Below are positions 11,352 to 23,919 of a stretch of 64,000 nucleotides of DNA, piece by piece. Both the position numbers and the translations under genes were made by a program. The notes under the pieces were generated by a model. The model saw nothing but the letters and a program-made list of their open reading frames with translations. It did no database searches and was not told the origin of the DNA. The DNA is taken from assembly GCF_026210795.1 (NCBI RefSeq), contig NC_089429.1, positions 434,001 through 498,000 of the forward strand, written 5' to 3'. The DNA comes from Rhizophagus irregularis. Taxonomy: Eukaryota; Glomeromycota; Glomeromycetes; Glomerales; Glomeraceae. The number at the start of each line of letters is the position of its first letter. The stretch's first letter is position 1.

Positions 11352-13323
11352 TCAGGCTTGAGGAACTCTGTGAAAAATACGATTCATAATTTCTCTCCAT
11401 ATAATTTGGTTTTCTCCTCCTACACCTCTAAGAATAGCAGAATTTTCTTGAACTCTTCTTATTAAATACGGTATGACTTCGTTGATCTATAAAAAGTAAA
11501 GAATAGAGTTATTTATAAGAAAATTAACCGGGAATAAGTAAGGTAAAAATTATATTATATTAACCTTGCCATAAGGTACATATTTATAAACTCCGTATCC
11601 ATATTTTCCTAGAGTATAGGTGATTTGATCACGCATACCTTAAATCAAAAAACAATCATTAGTTAATTATTTGATTAAAAAAAGTTCTAATTTGAATGTT
11701 GCAAGAATACCTAATATTTGACCAAACAAAACTAAACCGGATTTGGATGAAATATCAAGATTATTCATCTGTTTACAAGCCATTATTACAGATTCCTTAT
11801 TATGAGAAGCAATCATAAATGCTATTGGACTGTTTGAAATGTCCAATTGTTTATTTGATCTCTTCTGAATTTGAGATAATTCATTCAATAAAAATTTCAC
11901 GGCGTGATTATAAGATTCATTAGTATCCTCAAAAGTGTTGTGAATTGGATCGGGATATCCTAATTTTTCAGCTCTTTCACGTTCATAAAACATATAAGCT
12001 CCACGTACTAATTTTACCGCAAATACAAATTGTTCAAGACTCGATAAATTATAATTTTTAATTAATCTATCATTCGAATCTTTTAAATACATTTGAAAGG
12101 TATTAAAAATAATTGGACCATTCTTATTGTCAGGTTTGTTATAACTTTTTGATAACTTTATAGCTACATGATCTATAGCAGGTTGAAAATGTACCTGTTC
12201 CGCATCTATAATCAAACGAACGTTCTTTATTTGAGCAACTTCACAAAGTTTTTTAAGTCGACTCATCATTTTATCATAATCTTCAAAATCTTCTTGACTC
12301 AAATAAAGATCATTATTATTAATCAACAAGGGTCTAACATTTAAATTATCTATAGATAATGCGTTAATAAATTCAAATTTATTGATTAAACCATCTTTAT
12401 TTTTATCAACATCTTCAAATAATGATTTAGCAACATTTTCCTTATCGTCACCAAATAATTCACGAATAAGCTGAAAGAAATCTGATTTTTCTAATTTATC
12501 ATCTTTATCTAAATCAAACTTATCAAATGAATTGGATAAAGTATTTAAAGTTGAAGTCCAATTTTCCAAAACTGTTGGATTAGTTAAACCTGTCAATTTT
12601 AATGCAACAAAACCATTTGGTTGTACCGCAACTTTTTCTATACAATCAACCATCGAATCTGTCACATTGTCGGCTTCTTTGTTTGATAAATCACGAATAG
12701 ATTTTGTCTCAAGATTCTCATTAATATCTGCTTCAACTGATAAAGCGAGAATTAATTTAATACCGCGTTTATCTAATTTAGTCATGAAATTTATGCATTG
12801 TTCGGCTGTTTCTCCGCTGTTAATTCATGATATAAACGGTCAGAACTGATCAATAATCTTTATATTGTATAAAAAAAAAAATTAATACTATATCATACCC
12901 ACAAAAATGAGTAAAAAAAGTTTTTCTTAATATCCAGTAAGCAGGAGTTGAAAGATTTGCTTTTTCAGCAAATCTTAATAAACTTGGAGCACGATTCACT
13001 AACCATTGAGAGGAACATAATTTATAAACGATCAGTGAACGAAACAATTCTTTAATTGATTTATCTTGCACTGAAATCCTACTATCCTCGGAAATATCAT
13101 CGATAAATGAAGTAAAATCAACACTATTCGAATTTGAAATGATGGGAGAAGTCTTTGTAATTAGTGTTCTTTTAGGAAAATCGTAAGATACCTTAGAATT
13201 AATAGAATTAAAACGCGAGATTCCTAATATTAATCTTTGCTTAAATACAAAATTCGTATTTGTTCGTAATTTTGTTTTACTAATTCTATAAAAATTTCGA
13301 AAAAAATGGAATTGATTGTACAT
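11352..13323 (-). CDS. PUT1: Mitochondrial proline dehydrogenase with two EF-hands
   Basis: Four exons: 13323-12899, 12816-11711, 11638-11565, 11486-11352; 579 aa. It oxidises proline to pyrroline-5-carboxylate using FAD at the inner mitochondrial membrane, the first step of proline use. Seen: a basic, Ser/Arg/Asn-rich N-terminus without acids (likely presequence), the PRODH signature LVRGAYMFYERERAEKLGY with DPI, and the C-terminal YKYVPYG plus EVIPYLIRR that lines the flavin and substrate site. Inserted between the first helices and the barrel are two canonical EF-hand loops, residues about 243-254 (D-L-D-K-D-D-K-L) and 279-290 (D-K-N-K-D-G-L-I), so calcium control is plausible. EF-hand insertions are known in some animal and amoebal PRODHs, not in yeast Put1. 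Confidence 0.93.
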
Positions 13324-15452
13324 CGTATGAGAATTCTAATAAAAAAAAGCAAAATGGTAACCTTTATTTATATACATTTCTTGTATTACGCAAAAAAGAT
13401 AAATGAGTAGTCTATAATCATTGTTGAATGTTGTGAATCCTTTCCTAAATCAGGGTATAAATGAAATGAGCCTGGGAAAATGAGCCTGGGAAAATTGTGT
13501 ATGCCATACAAAAATGAAAATGAATGGTGAACAGAAGACAATAGGACTTAGATTCTAGACTTCTAGAGTATCAACAATGACGCATAAATTTTAGTTGTTT
13601 TGTTAGGAAAAAGATTGTTTTCTTGAATATTTAGCCGCTGTTATGTTATACCCTAAGAATTGTCATTTTATTAAATAACTTGAATATGTATTCTTTATTA
13701 CATTTTCAAGAAATAGAACAATGGGAAATCTTGAGTTAATATTATATTTAAAAGTATGATATCATAAAATTGGTAAAATAGAACTTTTGACAATAATATT
13801 TGTAGCAAATCATGATAAGAATTAGTATAATTAAATTAAATAAACAATTCTTAGTCAAAATTGTGGATCTATTTCGAAATCCAATAATACACATTTTATT
13901 TTTTCTAGTAACAATAATAATAATTCACTAAATCTACATATTAATAAATCTACATATTAATAAAAATATATAAATAATTGTGACGTATTAATAATTTTAT
14001 TGTCACAAAAATAATGAAAAAGAAGGATAATGAGTGTCAGGATTTGAATTTTCGGAATCGTATTATAACGGGATTCTATAGGAGTCGGGAGTATTCGTAT
14101 AAAAAACAGGTTTGTCTGTGGCGCATAATTTAGATTGGGAAAAGATATCCAATAAACATTAGTTTTCTCCTCAACCAGTTATCAACCCTTAAAAGAGGGG
14201 TAAGAGGGGTTAGAGGAGTATACCTATGCATTAATTGTTTCATACCTTACTTCTTTTTTCGTCTCTGCAAGTTAAAAATATATATACAAAGTATTCAAAA
14301 ATAAATTAAATAAGCAGCTGATTAGTATCTTATATCTTTTAGTTCTATGAAATTACAACCGTTCTTTTTTTAGAACTCCTTAAAATGTGAATGTGATACG
14401 TACATATATTAAATATATTTAATATATTTAATATTAGTTAATAAATACATAAAATTAATACCCTAATTAAGTTAATCTTTTACAAAATTTTATTGTAAAA
14501 TTTAAAAAGAACTAAAAATCTGCATCATAGTTCTTTTGTTATAAATTTCGTTAAGATTTTTAAGGATGTGTTACGTTACGCTTGACTAATTTTCCGAAAG
14601 TTAAAATGAAACGAATTAAGAAATTGCTCCTATATGGAATATATTGGAAGAATGAGATTATAATTGGTGAGAAGAGTCTTGGAAGGGATGAGGCTTGTAT
14701 TGAAAGATTCCTATGATTTCTCTAGAATTATTCCATTTAAGGCGAATAAAAATCAAAATTACGCAACTATCATCATCATGACAGAATTAAAGAAGGAAAT
14801 TTCTTTGGCGTTTTGCTCTTGATGTGGCAAGTATTGTGGCTACAAGGAAGAAGGCTAAACAAAAAAGTTATCATACAAATTAATTAAATATAAATTAGCA
14901 ATGGTTTTAAAAATATATTTGATTACCGAATGTGAATTGCGTTCATCTCCATATTTAGAATAGGATAGTATAAAAAATACTATTCATCATGAAATTGTTT
15001 CAATTACGCGTACGAGGGTCATATTGTTTCGGTCATACATAATATATATATATATACGATTTCCTGCAGTTTGTAACGCATTAAAAGATCTTAAAATTTT
15101 GTTATATTATCTGTTTATACTTTTTTTGTTGGCTTAAGAAAGTAAAAACAAAAAAAATCCTATCTATATTCGCGTCCGCAGGCAAAAAAAAAAAATTTTT
15201 TCTTCTCTTATTTCTTCATTTTTCTATACTTCTTTCATAAAAGCGGCTACATAAAAGAATTAGACAATTTTATTTGGCAGGTCCAAATTTAATTTTTGAA
15301 GAAATAAGCAGAAGGAATTGCGGGCAATTCAAACCTAGTTTGCAATTCCTTGACGAACTACGGCTTTCGCCTTTTATGACATTCTTTTATGGATTTAATA
15401 TTTATTAAAAACACGACTTACACGAACAAATAACGATTTTTACATTAAACAA
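13324..15452. other. Large intergenic region, no gene recognised
   Basis: Divergent region between PRODH (-) and the membrane-protein gene (+). It contains a 14-bp tandem duplication of the word ATGAGCCTGGGAAA near 13467-13494, AT microsatellites, and near 15310-15360 an inverted repeat AAGGAATTGC/GCAATTCCTT inside a locally GC-richer segment (15230-15390). No long frames or RNA genes were identified. Confidence 0.5.
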
Positions 15453-17060
15453 ATGTTAGGACGTGTAATAATTATTGTTATTGGGGCGGGTTTTGCGGTA
15501 AATAAGTTAATATCATATTCAATTAAATTTTAAATTGTTTATCTAATAGAATCAAAATTCTTCAATTACAGAGTTATTGTGTTATTGCTGCGTTTTTAAC
15601 AATTTTTGGAATAAATCGTAAGAATCATTTTTCTTCTCCCTTTCTTTCTTTTTTAAAAAAAAAACTGGCGGTTTATGCTTATTTAAATTTAAATTACAGC
15701 TGCAACTTTGCATTTGACAAAATTTTTTCTAATCGGATATGCAGCAATAAATGGCGTTCTTACACCATTTGGTATATCAGGAGTTCTCGGAGGAATTAGT
15801 GTATGTAGTATATATGTCTTTTATTCTTGAGAATACTATTTTCTAAAAAAAAAAATGTTAATTTACCTTAATTTAATAGCGTAAGAAAACGTTAATAAGA
15901 GCATTCACGACATTTCAATGGTGGTTGGCTACTTTCATCCTTATTGGTCTAAATGTGTTTAATATTATACTTGCAAAGAGGGGCAAAGGAGATTTTATTC
16001 GTAGATGTCAAATTAACCTCGCTAAAGGTCAACCTGAGCCCAATTTTTTGGCTCGATGCACAGCAATAGCCGATGATGCTGAAAGAGCTACTTTTATCGC
16101 TACATGTGCCCAAGGTGGTATTATGGTAAGTTAATATGTTAATATCGTATTTATTACGCGTCTTTGATAAGAATTTTTCTAATATTAATGTTTATTTAAA
16201 TTTATTCTGTTTAGCTCTTTCTTGGTATAGTGTTATTAATAGTTGGTACACGCGAATACAGTAATATAAGTTTAGAAGAGGAAACTAAAAATCTTCTTGA
16301 GAAAGCTAATTTCAATGAAAACGTTGAGACGGATGGATTAAGTCGTATACCTCCTAAAACATCTGATTCCAATAATACTAATGATATTAGGAATTTTAAT
16401 AATATTGGTACTTACGTCCCAGATCCAAGATATGTAACAAATGTTAAACGTCAACCATCTAAAGCTGCTACGGTCAATGTGGATTTAGCACGTCGTCCGA
16501 CTAATGCAAATATAAATATTGCACAAAATTCGGGCTTAAGAAGAAATCCAACAGATCCTACCGGAAGAAATCAAACAGGTCCCAATTTTGTGGCTCCATT
16601 ATATAGAAATCCAACAATTCCTGGAAATATTCCACCAAAAGGTATAGCACGTTATCCAACTAATGCGCATACGAATAGAGTGAATGTAACACGTCAACCA
16701 ACAATTGGAAACGCTTACGCGCCAAGAAATTATGTTGGTGCACCACAACCGACATATCCTATAGTTCCACCACAACGATCTCTTTCAACAAAACCGACAT
16801 ATCCACCACAACGATCTCTTCCAACAAACCCAAAACAATATGTGAATCCACAATCACCTTCGTATGTCACTCAAATAATTGTTTCTCCAGTTTCTCCAGT
16901 TTCTCCTCCTCCACCGATATCTGAAATAAATGAATATAATAATTATGTTAATGAATATAATGATTATGTTAATGAATATAGTGATTATGATAATTACAAG
17001 CCTAAACCTTATACACAGAAGACGACGGCACCGCATTTAACAAGGATGGGAATGAATTAA
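15453..17060 (+). CDS. Unknown four-helix membrane protein with Asn/Pro-rich tail
   Basis: Five exons: 15453-15497, 15572-15617, 15700-15800, 15880-16125, 16215-17060; 427 aa. I do not recognise a family. The first 150 residues hold four hydrophobic segments: VIIIVIGAGFASYCVIAAF, FFLIGYAAINGVLTPFGI, WWLATFILIGLNVFNIILA and IMLFLGIVLLIVG. Between helices three and four is a polar loop with three cysteines (RRCQ, ARCT, ATCAQ), a tetraspanin/MARVEL-like layout. The remaining 270 residues are low-complexity, rich in Asn, Pro, Arg and Thr, with repeats of RxPTNA-type units, PPQRSL (twice) and, near the end, NEYN/NEYS (D/N)Y units. Tyr- and Pro-rich motifs suggest a cytoplasmic adaptor tail, which is inference. 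Four small introns cut the membrane part only; the whole tail is in the last exon. Confidence 0.78.
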
Positions 17061-17356
17061 TAAAATAAATAGATTAATAATAATAGGGACAATAATTATC
17101 ATATACATTTTATAAATTTTTATAGGAATATATTCCTAAAAAATAACCCTTGTACATATTTATCGTTAAATAGTAATATTTGTTTATATTATAACGGGAT
17201 GTCATCCTTTATAAAAATTTATTCTCTCTTATGAACAATGAAACAATTCAATTCAAACTTTTTGTTTTTACAACAAAATAATATTTTTGAATATAACTTT
17301 TTATTTTAATGATACAATAAAATATGGAAGATGAATTATATATTACGTAATATATA
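17061..17356. other. Convergent intergenic region
   Basis: 296 bases between the ends of the membrane-protein gene and TYW1. AT-rich, with the 3' untranslated ends of both transcripts expected here. No defined terminator motif was seen. Confidence 0.4.
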
Positions 17357-20300
17357 TTAACATCCACCATTTTTAACAGAATTATTATTTTTCTTTGATT
17401 TTCTATAAAATCGTTGATCTTCAGGATTAAAACCAGCTTCAGGAGAACCAAACAAGGCCCAACTAGGAGTAGGTGCGATGTAATCTAAACTAGTAAAATG
17501 TTCACCTTTTTCGAGTAGTTCAAAAAATTTATCATAATCAATCCAAGTATACCACTTATTATTAATTTTAAATTTTGTATTTGCTATAAGTATTGAACAT
17601 GAATGTGAATGTTCTGTTGCTATTTCATAAGTATCTCCTAAATTTTCGTTAAGATGTTTCACAAATGAAATTACTTCATTATGATATGGAACCTATATTT
17701 TTCAAAAAAAAAAATATATTCAGATTAAGAGTTGGAAAAAGAGAAATAATTTATTCGTTTAACTTACATTAGCCATTGTCAATTTGCTGGCTCCACCGTA
17801 TCCGCAATAAGTAACTCCTTTAACTTCAATAAAATCAGGTTTACCACGTCTTACCAATTCAACGTAATTAGCGATTTCTTCGGTGTTATAATCTTTTACC
17901 AAAGTTAATCTATAAACTATTATTATAATAAATAAAAAAAGATGGTGCGTTATTCATGATTTTATAAGATATGACGAGTAAAATTATATTATATATAAAA
18001 CTACCTGTTCGTTGTCCTTTTTGGCTTAATATATCTAAACATTCCAAAAACCTTTCCCAAAAATCTTTGAATAATGGCCTATCAATTTTTTTTAAACTTT
18101 CTTTCGTACTAGCATCTACACTAACATAAAGTTGTGTTACTTTATCTAATGCTCTTAGACGAGATGGGTGTTGTGCGTTGCAAACCATAAACGACTTGAT
18201 ATATGTTTTTATCAAAATAATAAAATTAAACACAAAAATACATAAACATAAATTTTGTACAAGAAATTATATTTAAATATATTTACCGAAATATGTCTAT
18301 CGTGCAAAAGCTTAATAAATTCATTGATATGTGGATACTAATAATATATGTAATAAATAAAATATTGTAAAATATATTTTAATCATGTTAATATAAATAA
18401 GACTTACTAATATAGGCTCTCCGACTAATGATAAAGCGCAATGGCGAACATTAAATGCTTCTTGAAATCTATCTGCTCTAATTCCCGGTATACCCTTCAT
18501 TTCGTTAATCATTTTATAATGGTTACTAAGACATTCTGAAAAAATCATCTCTGGTGGATCAACTTTCCAAACAAATTCTTTGCCTTTAAAAATTATTCAA
18601 AGAATTTTTAATAGTAAATTTTTGTTTTTTTTTTTGACATTTTTTTTGTTTACTTACCAACAGGATTAGTATGGTGTCTCCAACTTTGAAAATTTTTTAA
18701 TTAATAAAGAATAAATAAATAAATAAATAAATGAAATTTGTAAAATGAAATTTACCAGAACACGCATTTGTTTGAACAAGCCAAACTTGGTGTAGTTTCG
18801 AGGCATCTATGACTAAATCCATAAAAGAAGCGATTAAAAAGATTCTTTCAAAATGTCCGAATTTTCATAATAAAATTGATTTTCAACCTTTGTATGCCAT
18901 AAAAACAAAACTTGTAACAAGAACCTCTTCCTCTTAAAGCTGCAATAAATGTCAAAGTAATTAAATTATTTGTAAACTATCTAAAGAAATCCAGTTCAAA
19001 TGAATTCATAAACTCATTCAATACTACAAATAACATCACAACGAAAATTTACCCGACTTAGTCCAACGACATATTTTAACTCCCTATTAAAAACGTTTGT
19101 TACCATCTTGCGCATAAAATGATTGTTAGATTGTATTGTCAACTTACCGAATGCGATCCAACAACTTTATATCCTTGTTTAGTTAGAGATTTACGAAGCA
19201 TTGGAGTAACCATTTCCTTAGGCTCATTTATAGGAACCTCTTGTTCAGACAAGGTTCTTTTCGGTCTTCCATTACTATTTTTATATACAAATTCTTCTTC
19301 CTCCTTTGATTTACGTGCAGCCTGTAATTTAGGGGCTAATGCACCTATATCCTCAACATCCACCATTTCTGTATCAGAATTATTATTATTATCCGAGTCT
19401 GAATCAGATTCACTATATGAATCATAATTAAGATTAGATGAAACATTATTCAATGCATATGAAGGATCAAATAACATATCGACAAGAGATTTTTTCCAAG
19501 CTTCAAAATTTTTTTCTTGATCTGAATTACAAAATCCAAAATTTAACAAATAGGAATTTTATTAAAAAAAATTAAGTTTGATTATTATACCTGAGTTTTT
19601 ATCGCCTTCTCCTAATGGATATAATCGTTTTGCTCCTAATTGACCTAACCATTTGTCAATATTTCTAGGTTGTATACAAAATTGATCCCCGTAGGCAGAA
19701 TCACCAAGCCCGAATATTGCAAATTTCATCTTTGATAAAGCTTGTTTATCTACTCTAAAATCATATCTTGTATCCTCTAACCATTTATAAAACCAATCAA
19801 GAGGACCTTCAACGTTATAAGTAGATATGAGAAATATACATATTGCCGATTCAGATAAAAAATCTTCCGTCTCATATTCAACAATATCCATTATAGAACA
19901 TTCACAGTTGGAATGTTTTGTAAATGACTGATATAGTTGTTGAGCAAAATATTTTGCTGTTCTAGTTTGTGTAGCATAGAATATTTTAACTGATATTTTC
20001 GTCGACTTATTTGCTGTTATAATATGATAGGTTTCTTCTGAAAGTTGATTCTTACAACAGTCACTCACACCGCCGTTCCCACAACAAGCTGATTTTTCAC
20101 CTGAATCATTAGTACAAGTTTGATTTGAAGTCTTTTTAGTTGAACGAGTGAACCTTTTACGAAGGCCCTTCCCGGTTGTTTTTTCTTTATTAACGGCCGA
20201 TAACTCTCGGATCTTTTTGTTATCTTCTATAATTTGCTTTTTCTTTTTTTTGCTATTAAGTAAAGTCACATAGAACACCACAATACCACCTACCGCAAGG

Positions 20301-20359
20301 CAACTCCAAAATAAAGCTTGGTAACTTAAATACAAGCTCTCAAAATATCTGAGCAACAT
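17357..20359 (-). CDS. TYW1: tRNA wybutosine synthase TYW1 (flavodoxin + radical SAM)
   Basis: Eleven exons: 20359-19591, 19521-19148, 19083-19053, 18939-18888, 18812-18756, 18683-18658, 18583-18408, 18337-18287, 18194-18005, 17916-17768, 17692-17357; 736 aa, close to human TYW1. It condenses N1-methylguanosine-37 of tRNA-Phe with pyruvate to make 4-demethylwyosine on the ER surface. Seen: N-terminal membrane helix (about 14-35); flavodoxin domain (FYATQTRTAKYFAQQL, FGLGDSAYGDQF); acidic Ser/Asp linker; radical-SAM domain with CxxxCxxC at Cys421, 425 and 428 (SLACSNKCVFCWRHH); then SLVGEP, QLYVSVDAS, the wyosine block IDRPLFKDFW, and the TYW1 C-terminal domain (WYTWIDYDKFFELL, APTPSWALFG). 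The start is the first ATG, at 20359; an in-frame TTG at 20383 would add eight residues but is not a likely start. Confidence 0.95.
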
Positions 20360-20921
20360 ATCGAAGGTGGCGATAGATCCCAAATCAAAAATTTTTGGAA
20401 AAAAAAGTGATAGATCAGCTAAATAATTACACGTGATTTTTTTCCGTAGCCTAATTTAGTAATTTGTGCGTAAGATATTATTTACAACTTTATTTACATA
20501 TAGCAAAATTGTTTAATGACCTAAAGTATATGAGCCTATGAGGATGAGGACTTAATAATAAACAGTGAAATAAACATAATAAATTTTTGGGAAAGAAAAT
20601 TCTGAAAATTGTAATGACGTAATTTAAATTTAACACATATATTATTATTTGTCAGTTTAGAAAATATATTAACCACTATAACTGCTTACGTGCATGTTTC
20701 CATTTATTCTAAGAATCTTGTAGAATCATTATAATTCAAGAACTCAGAGTTATATCGAGTATTTTTCCTTGCGGTAAAATAACTTTCTTAAAAATAGACA
20801 ATAATGTAATACTGTAGTAGGTGATGTAAAATTTTAGTCGCAACACAGAATTTTATACTAAGTCTTAAAATTCTTTCAGCGGGATGAAATTAATCATGCT
20901 TAAATACTTGGAGATTAAAGT

Positions 20922-21056
20922 TACGGCCAAAAATTTTAGATAGCAAATAAAATCCTGTTGTTTTAATGTTATTTTGATGTAGAATTAACATTATTTTGTA
21001 GTTGTCTATCACATTTAATGCCAATATTAATAAATAATCTTGAATTTTCGACCGTA
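20922..21056. repeat. Short inverted-repeat element, MITE-like
   Basis: The left end TACGGCCAAAAATT matches the inward-read right end TACGGTCGAAAATT at 12 of 14 positions; the elements are 135 bp apart end to end. No convincing target duplication was found, so this could be an old MITE or a chance foldback. Confidence 0.4.
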
Positions 21057-21998
21057 GAAAATATTTTATTTTCCAGGAGAATCATTTTTGACCAAAAAGG
21101 AAAGACAATGCAAGTGTAGAATCAATTCAAATATTTATAATAAAATTAATATTAAATTATATACTTTTATTTTAACTATAAAATTATCAATAATTGGTCC
21201 GTGTCCCACCCTAGTATCATTCCATGTTATAGAACCATTAGTAGTAAATTCAAGAGAATTTTTTATTACTTTGGTGAGATCTTATTACTCTGTAGATAAT
21301 AACATTTAAGATCATTGGCATCAACATTGGCTATAAAAGCACTTTCAGTATCGTCCAGTTTGGCGGAAACTTGGAAAAGCATTTCAATATTAACCTTATC
21401 ACTACCTTATCTACCGTAACATCAACTGCTATTGTGGTATAGCAGGTACTAGAATATAGAAGCATTGTCTAATATAGTTCCTTCGCATGTTGTCTCGTCG
21501 TTTCAAAATTGTGTAACCTTATTATCATAACTAAATCTGAGAAAGGTATATTGATACTAAATGATACACCATGAAAAAGAAGCGTTAGCTTCTGAAGACA
21601 AAAAAGAGGGTAAGAAGCGTGTATTAGAGGGTAGAAGGCAGTAGTAGTGTTAGCCTGTTAGGACGAAGAAAGGTAACAACAAAAACAAAAAACAAAGAAT
21701 AGGAAAAAGTAGCAATTAGATAGTTTATTATTTTTATTTTAGTTAGATCTTTTAGACTAGAATGATTAGTTATAACGTAAATACTTTCTTGTTATTGTGT
21801 TTTGGCTAAGTGTTCTCGTTTTTGTATGTTATCAATTTTTTTTTTGATATTATAATAAAGAGAGTTACTAGTTAAAAAAAACCACCATTGTCTCGGAAAG
21901 AATTTGATTTTAATTTGATCACATGCATCTGTCGACTTTCATAAAGATGGGAAATTGAGCCTAAATGAACGGGATTGTTATGTTTAGGACTAAATTAT

Positions 21999-22169
21999 TA
22001 CAGTGACACCTCTCTAAGTGCACTCCCTTTGGAACCATAGTAAAAAAATAGTAGAATGTGCACTTAGAGAGGGTGTGCATTTATAGAGAGTAAAATATTA
22101 AGAGCTCTTATAAGTTGGGATCATAGTGCGTGCACTTATAGAGGGTGCACTTATAGAGGTGTCACAGTA
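21999..22169. mobile_element. Tc1/mariner-pogo type MITE with TA target duplication
   Basis: The element spans 22001-22167 (167 bp), flanked by TA on both sides. The left end reads CAGTGACACCTCTCTAAGTG and the inward-read right end CTGTGACACCTCTATAAGTG; both continue with CAC (21 of 23 identical in all). CAGT-type ends with TA duplication are typical of pogo-like Tc1/mariner elements. The interior repeats GTGCACTTA(G/T)AGAGGG three to four times in both orientations, so the whole element can fold into one hairpin. There is no coding capacity. Confidence 0.8.
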
Positions 22170-23919
22170 CTGTTATCTAAATTTCAAAACGAACAATGTT
22201 TACGTACAAATTATCAATAAATATCCAAATGTTCAGTAGTATTAGGAATCAAAGGTACCATTCGTGAAAACCGATCGAGAACAATGAGAAGCCTAGTAAA
22301 TAAAGAAAACCGCAAAGTCTCATTTTCTGCAGCTATGAAAGGGCATTCATTCAATTTACTGTTAATTTTGGTTAGATCAAACATTCATTAAGAATTTTTT
22401 TTTTTCTAACATAAATGGTAGATCCTACGCGTCATATGTCATCCTCGAAATTTTGATGTTTCTAATTCAGTCGTCTGATCCTAAATTTCTTATTAAGAGC
22501 TTCGCCTTAATCCCATGGCTGTCTTATGTCTACACAGTATCTACTGTCTAACCCTAAGGTTATCGGTTGGCAGAAATGTAAGTAGGAGGAAGAACTGTCA
22601 CTTAACTCTCAGGTGCGAATTTTGTGCTCCTAAAAGTAAGAACTTAATTTCAGTCCTCGGAGAACGAACTAGACTGGCAATTGTTCTCATTATTTGGTTT
22701 AACTACTTGTCTTGCATTTTTTGCATAATTATTTTACTATCATATTCTCACTTTTTGTTGGATAATTGGTTATTAATGCAGTTGTTATTAATCCTTTTTG
22801 CTATAGTTGTAAAATTGTAAAATCTTTGACTTGTCATAAAATAATATCTGCACATTTTATTCGACTATGTACTAGTGATGCAGATTAAGTCTACTATCGC
22901 ACTCCTTTGGTTTCCTTTACTAATAGTGTTGCAAGCCTTGAGTCAATCAGTAATTTAAAGGAATTAGATATTAGAATACATATATAATCATATGTTTATT
23001 AACAGTTAAGTATACATGAAATCGAGCGAAAGGAATAGTTACTAGAGTTAATATATTACGAGAGCGAAGTGGATTACGAAGGTCGAAATGGATTACGAGA
23101 TTTTAAAAGAAACAACTTAAGTTTTAAGGTAAGTTCAATGAATTATCTTGAATGAGAAATATTTTATTTACTTATTTTAGGCGCTAGAAAATAAGAACAC
23201 AAGTGACTTTTAAAATTTTTTTATTTATGCAAGAATACGTAGAAATGTATAACTCAGTTTAAATGACGAGAGTACGTGAGATGAGCGCAGAACAATAGAT
23301 GTAAAACAAAATAATATTTATGTCATTAGCGGAAATGTATGCAACAAGGTAAGAAATAATATTTGTTAATGGCAATGCAACGTCACCAACGGATCAGAAC
23401 GAACCTACATTAAAGGTGAGTGACAGCTTTTATTCAAATGTGCTATTGTAATTGTTAAATATTCAGGATTTAGACAGTATGTACTTATTAGAAATTGTTT
23501 ATTCTTTATAAATACATGAAATTTTAATTTATTCCTATACCGTGTTATGTGATTAATAAAGAGAAAAAATTTTTTATAGTAACAATGAAGATAACTGAAG
23601 TATGAATACTACGTGTACGATTAAGACGTCCATTTGAATTTGACAGAAAATTGAGACTTCTGAACGTCATGAAGAATTATGATGAATTAAAACGCCAATT
23701 CCATTTAGCAAGATTCATAACTCAAACGCCGATAAGTAATTTTCCAATTTGGAACGTTGCGATTACTAAATAATTTAGCAAAAGGATTGAATTTTAAATT
23801 CAATAAGTTACAATACGTATTCCAAAATAAAAAAGTAAAAAATTTGGTTTTTTTTTAGATTATCATAGAATCACCATCAACGTCATCTATATTGCTTAAA
23901 TTAAATAAATTAAATATTC

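Larger units (their letters stand above)
20360..23919. other. Non-coding stretch with small transposon-like repeats
   Basis: No gene model could be built in 3.5 kb. Contents: an inverted-repeat segment 20922-21056, a pogo-type MITE 22001-22167, a somewhat GC-richer patch around 22500-22690 with an open frame of 101 codons that has no recognisable protein features, and a short repeat of GGATTACGA words near 23070-23100. The rest is featureless AT-rich DNA. Confidence 0.5.

Noticed and set aside
15230-15390. Possible structured non-coding RNA with several inverted words
   Set aside because: Arms occur in an order that does not nest into one structure, and no known RNA family features were seen.
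20360-20383. TTG start extending TYW1 by eight residues
   Set aside because: Non-ATG starts are unlikely in fungal nuclear genes and the ATG at 20359 directly precedes the membrane helix.
22515-22820. 101-codon open frame in the 20-24 kb spacer
   Set aside because: No start context, domain or splice partner; hydrophobic composition at the end looks like AT-rich translation noise.
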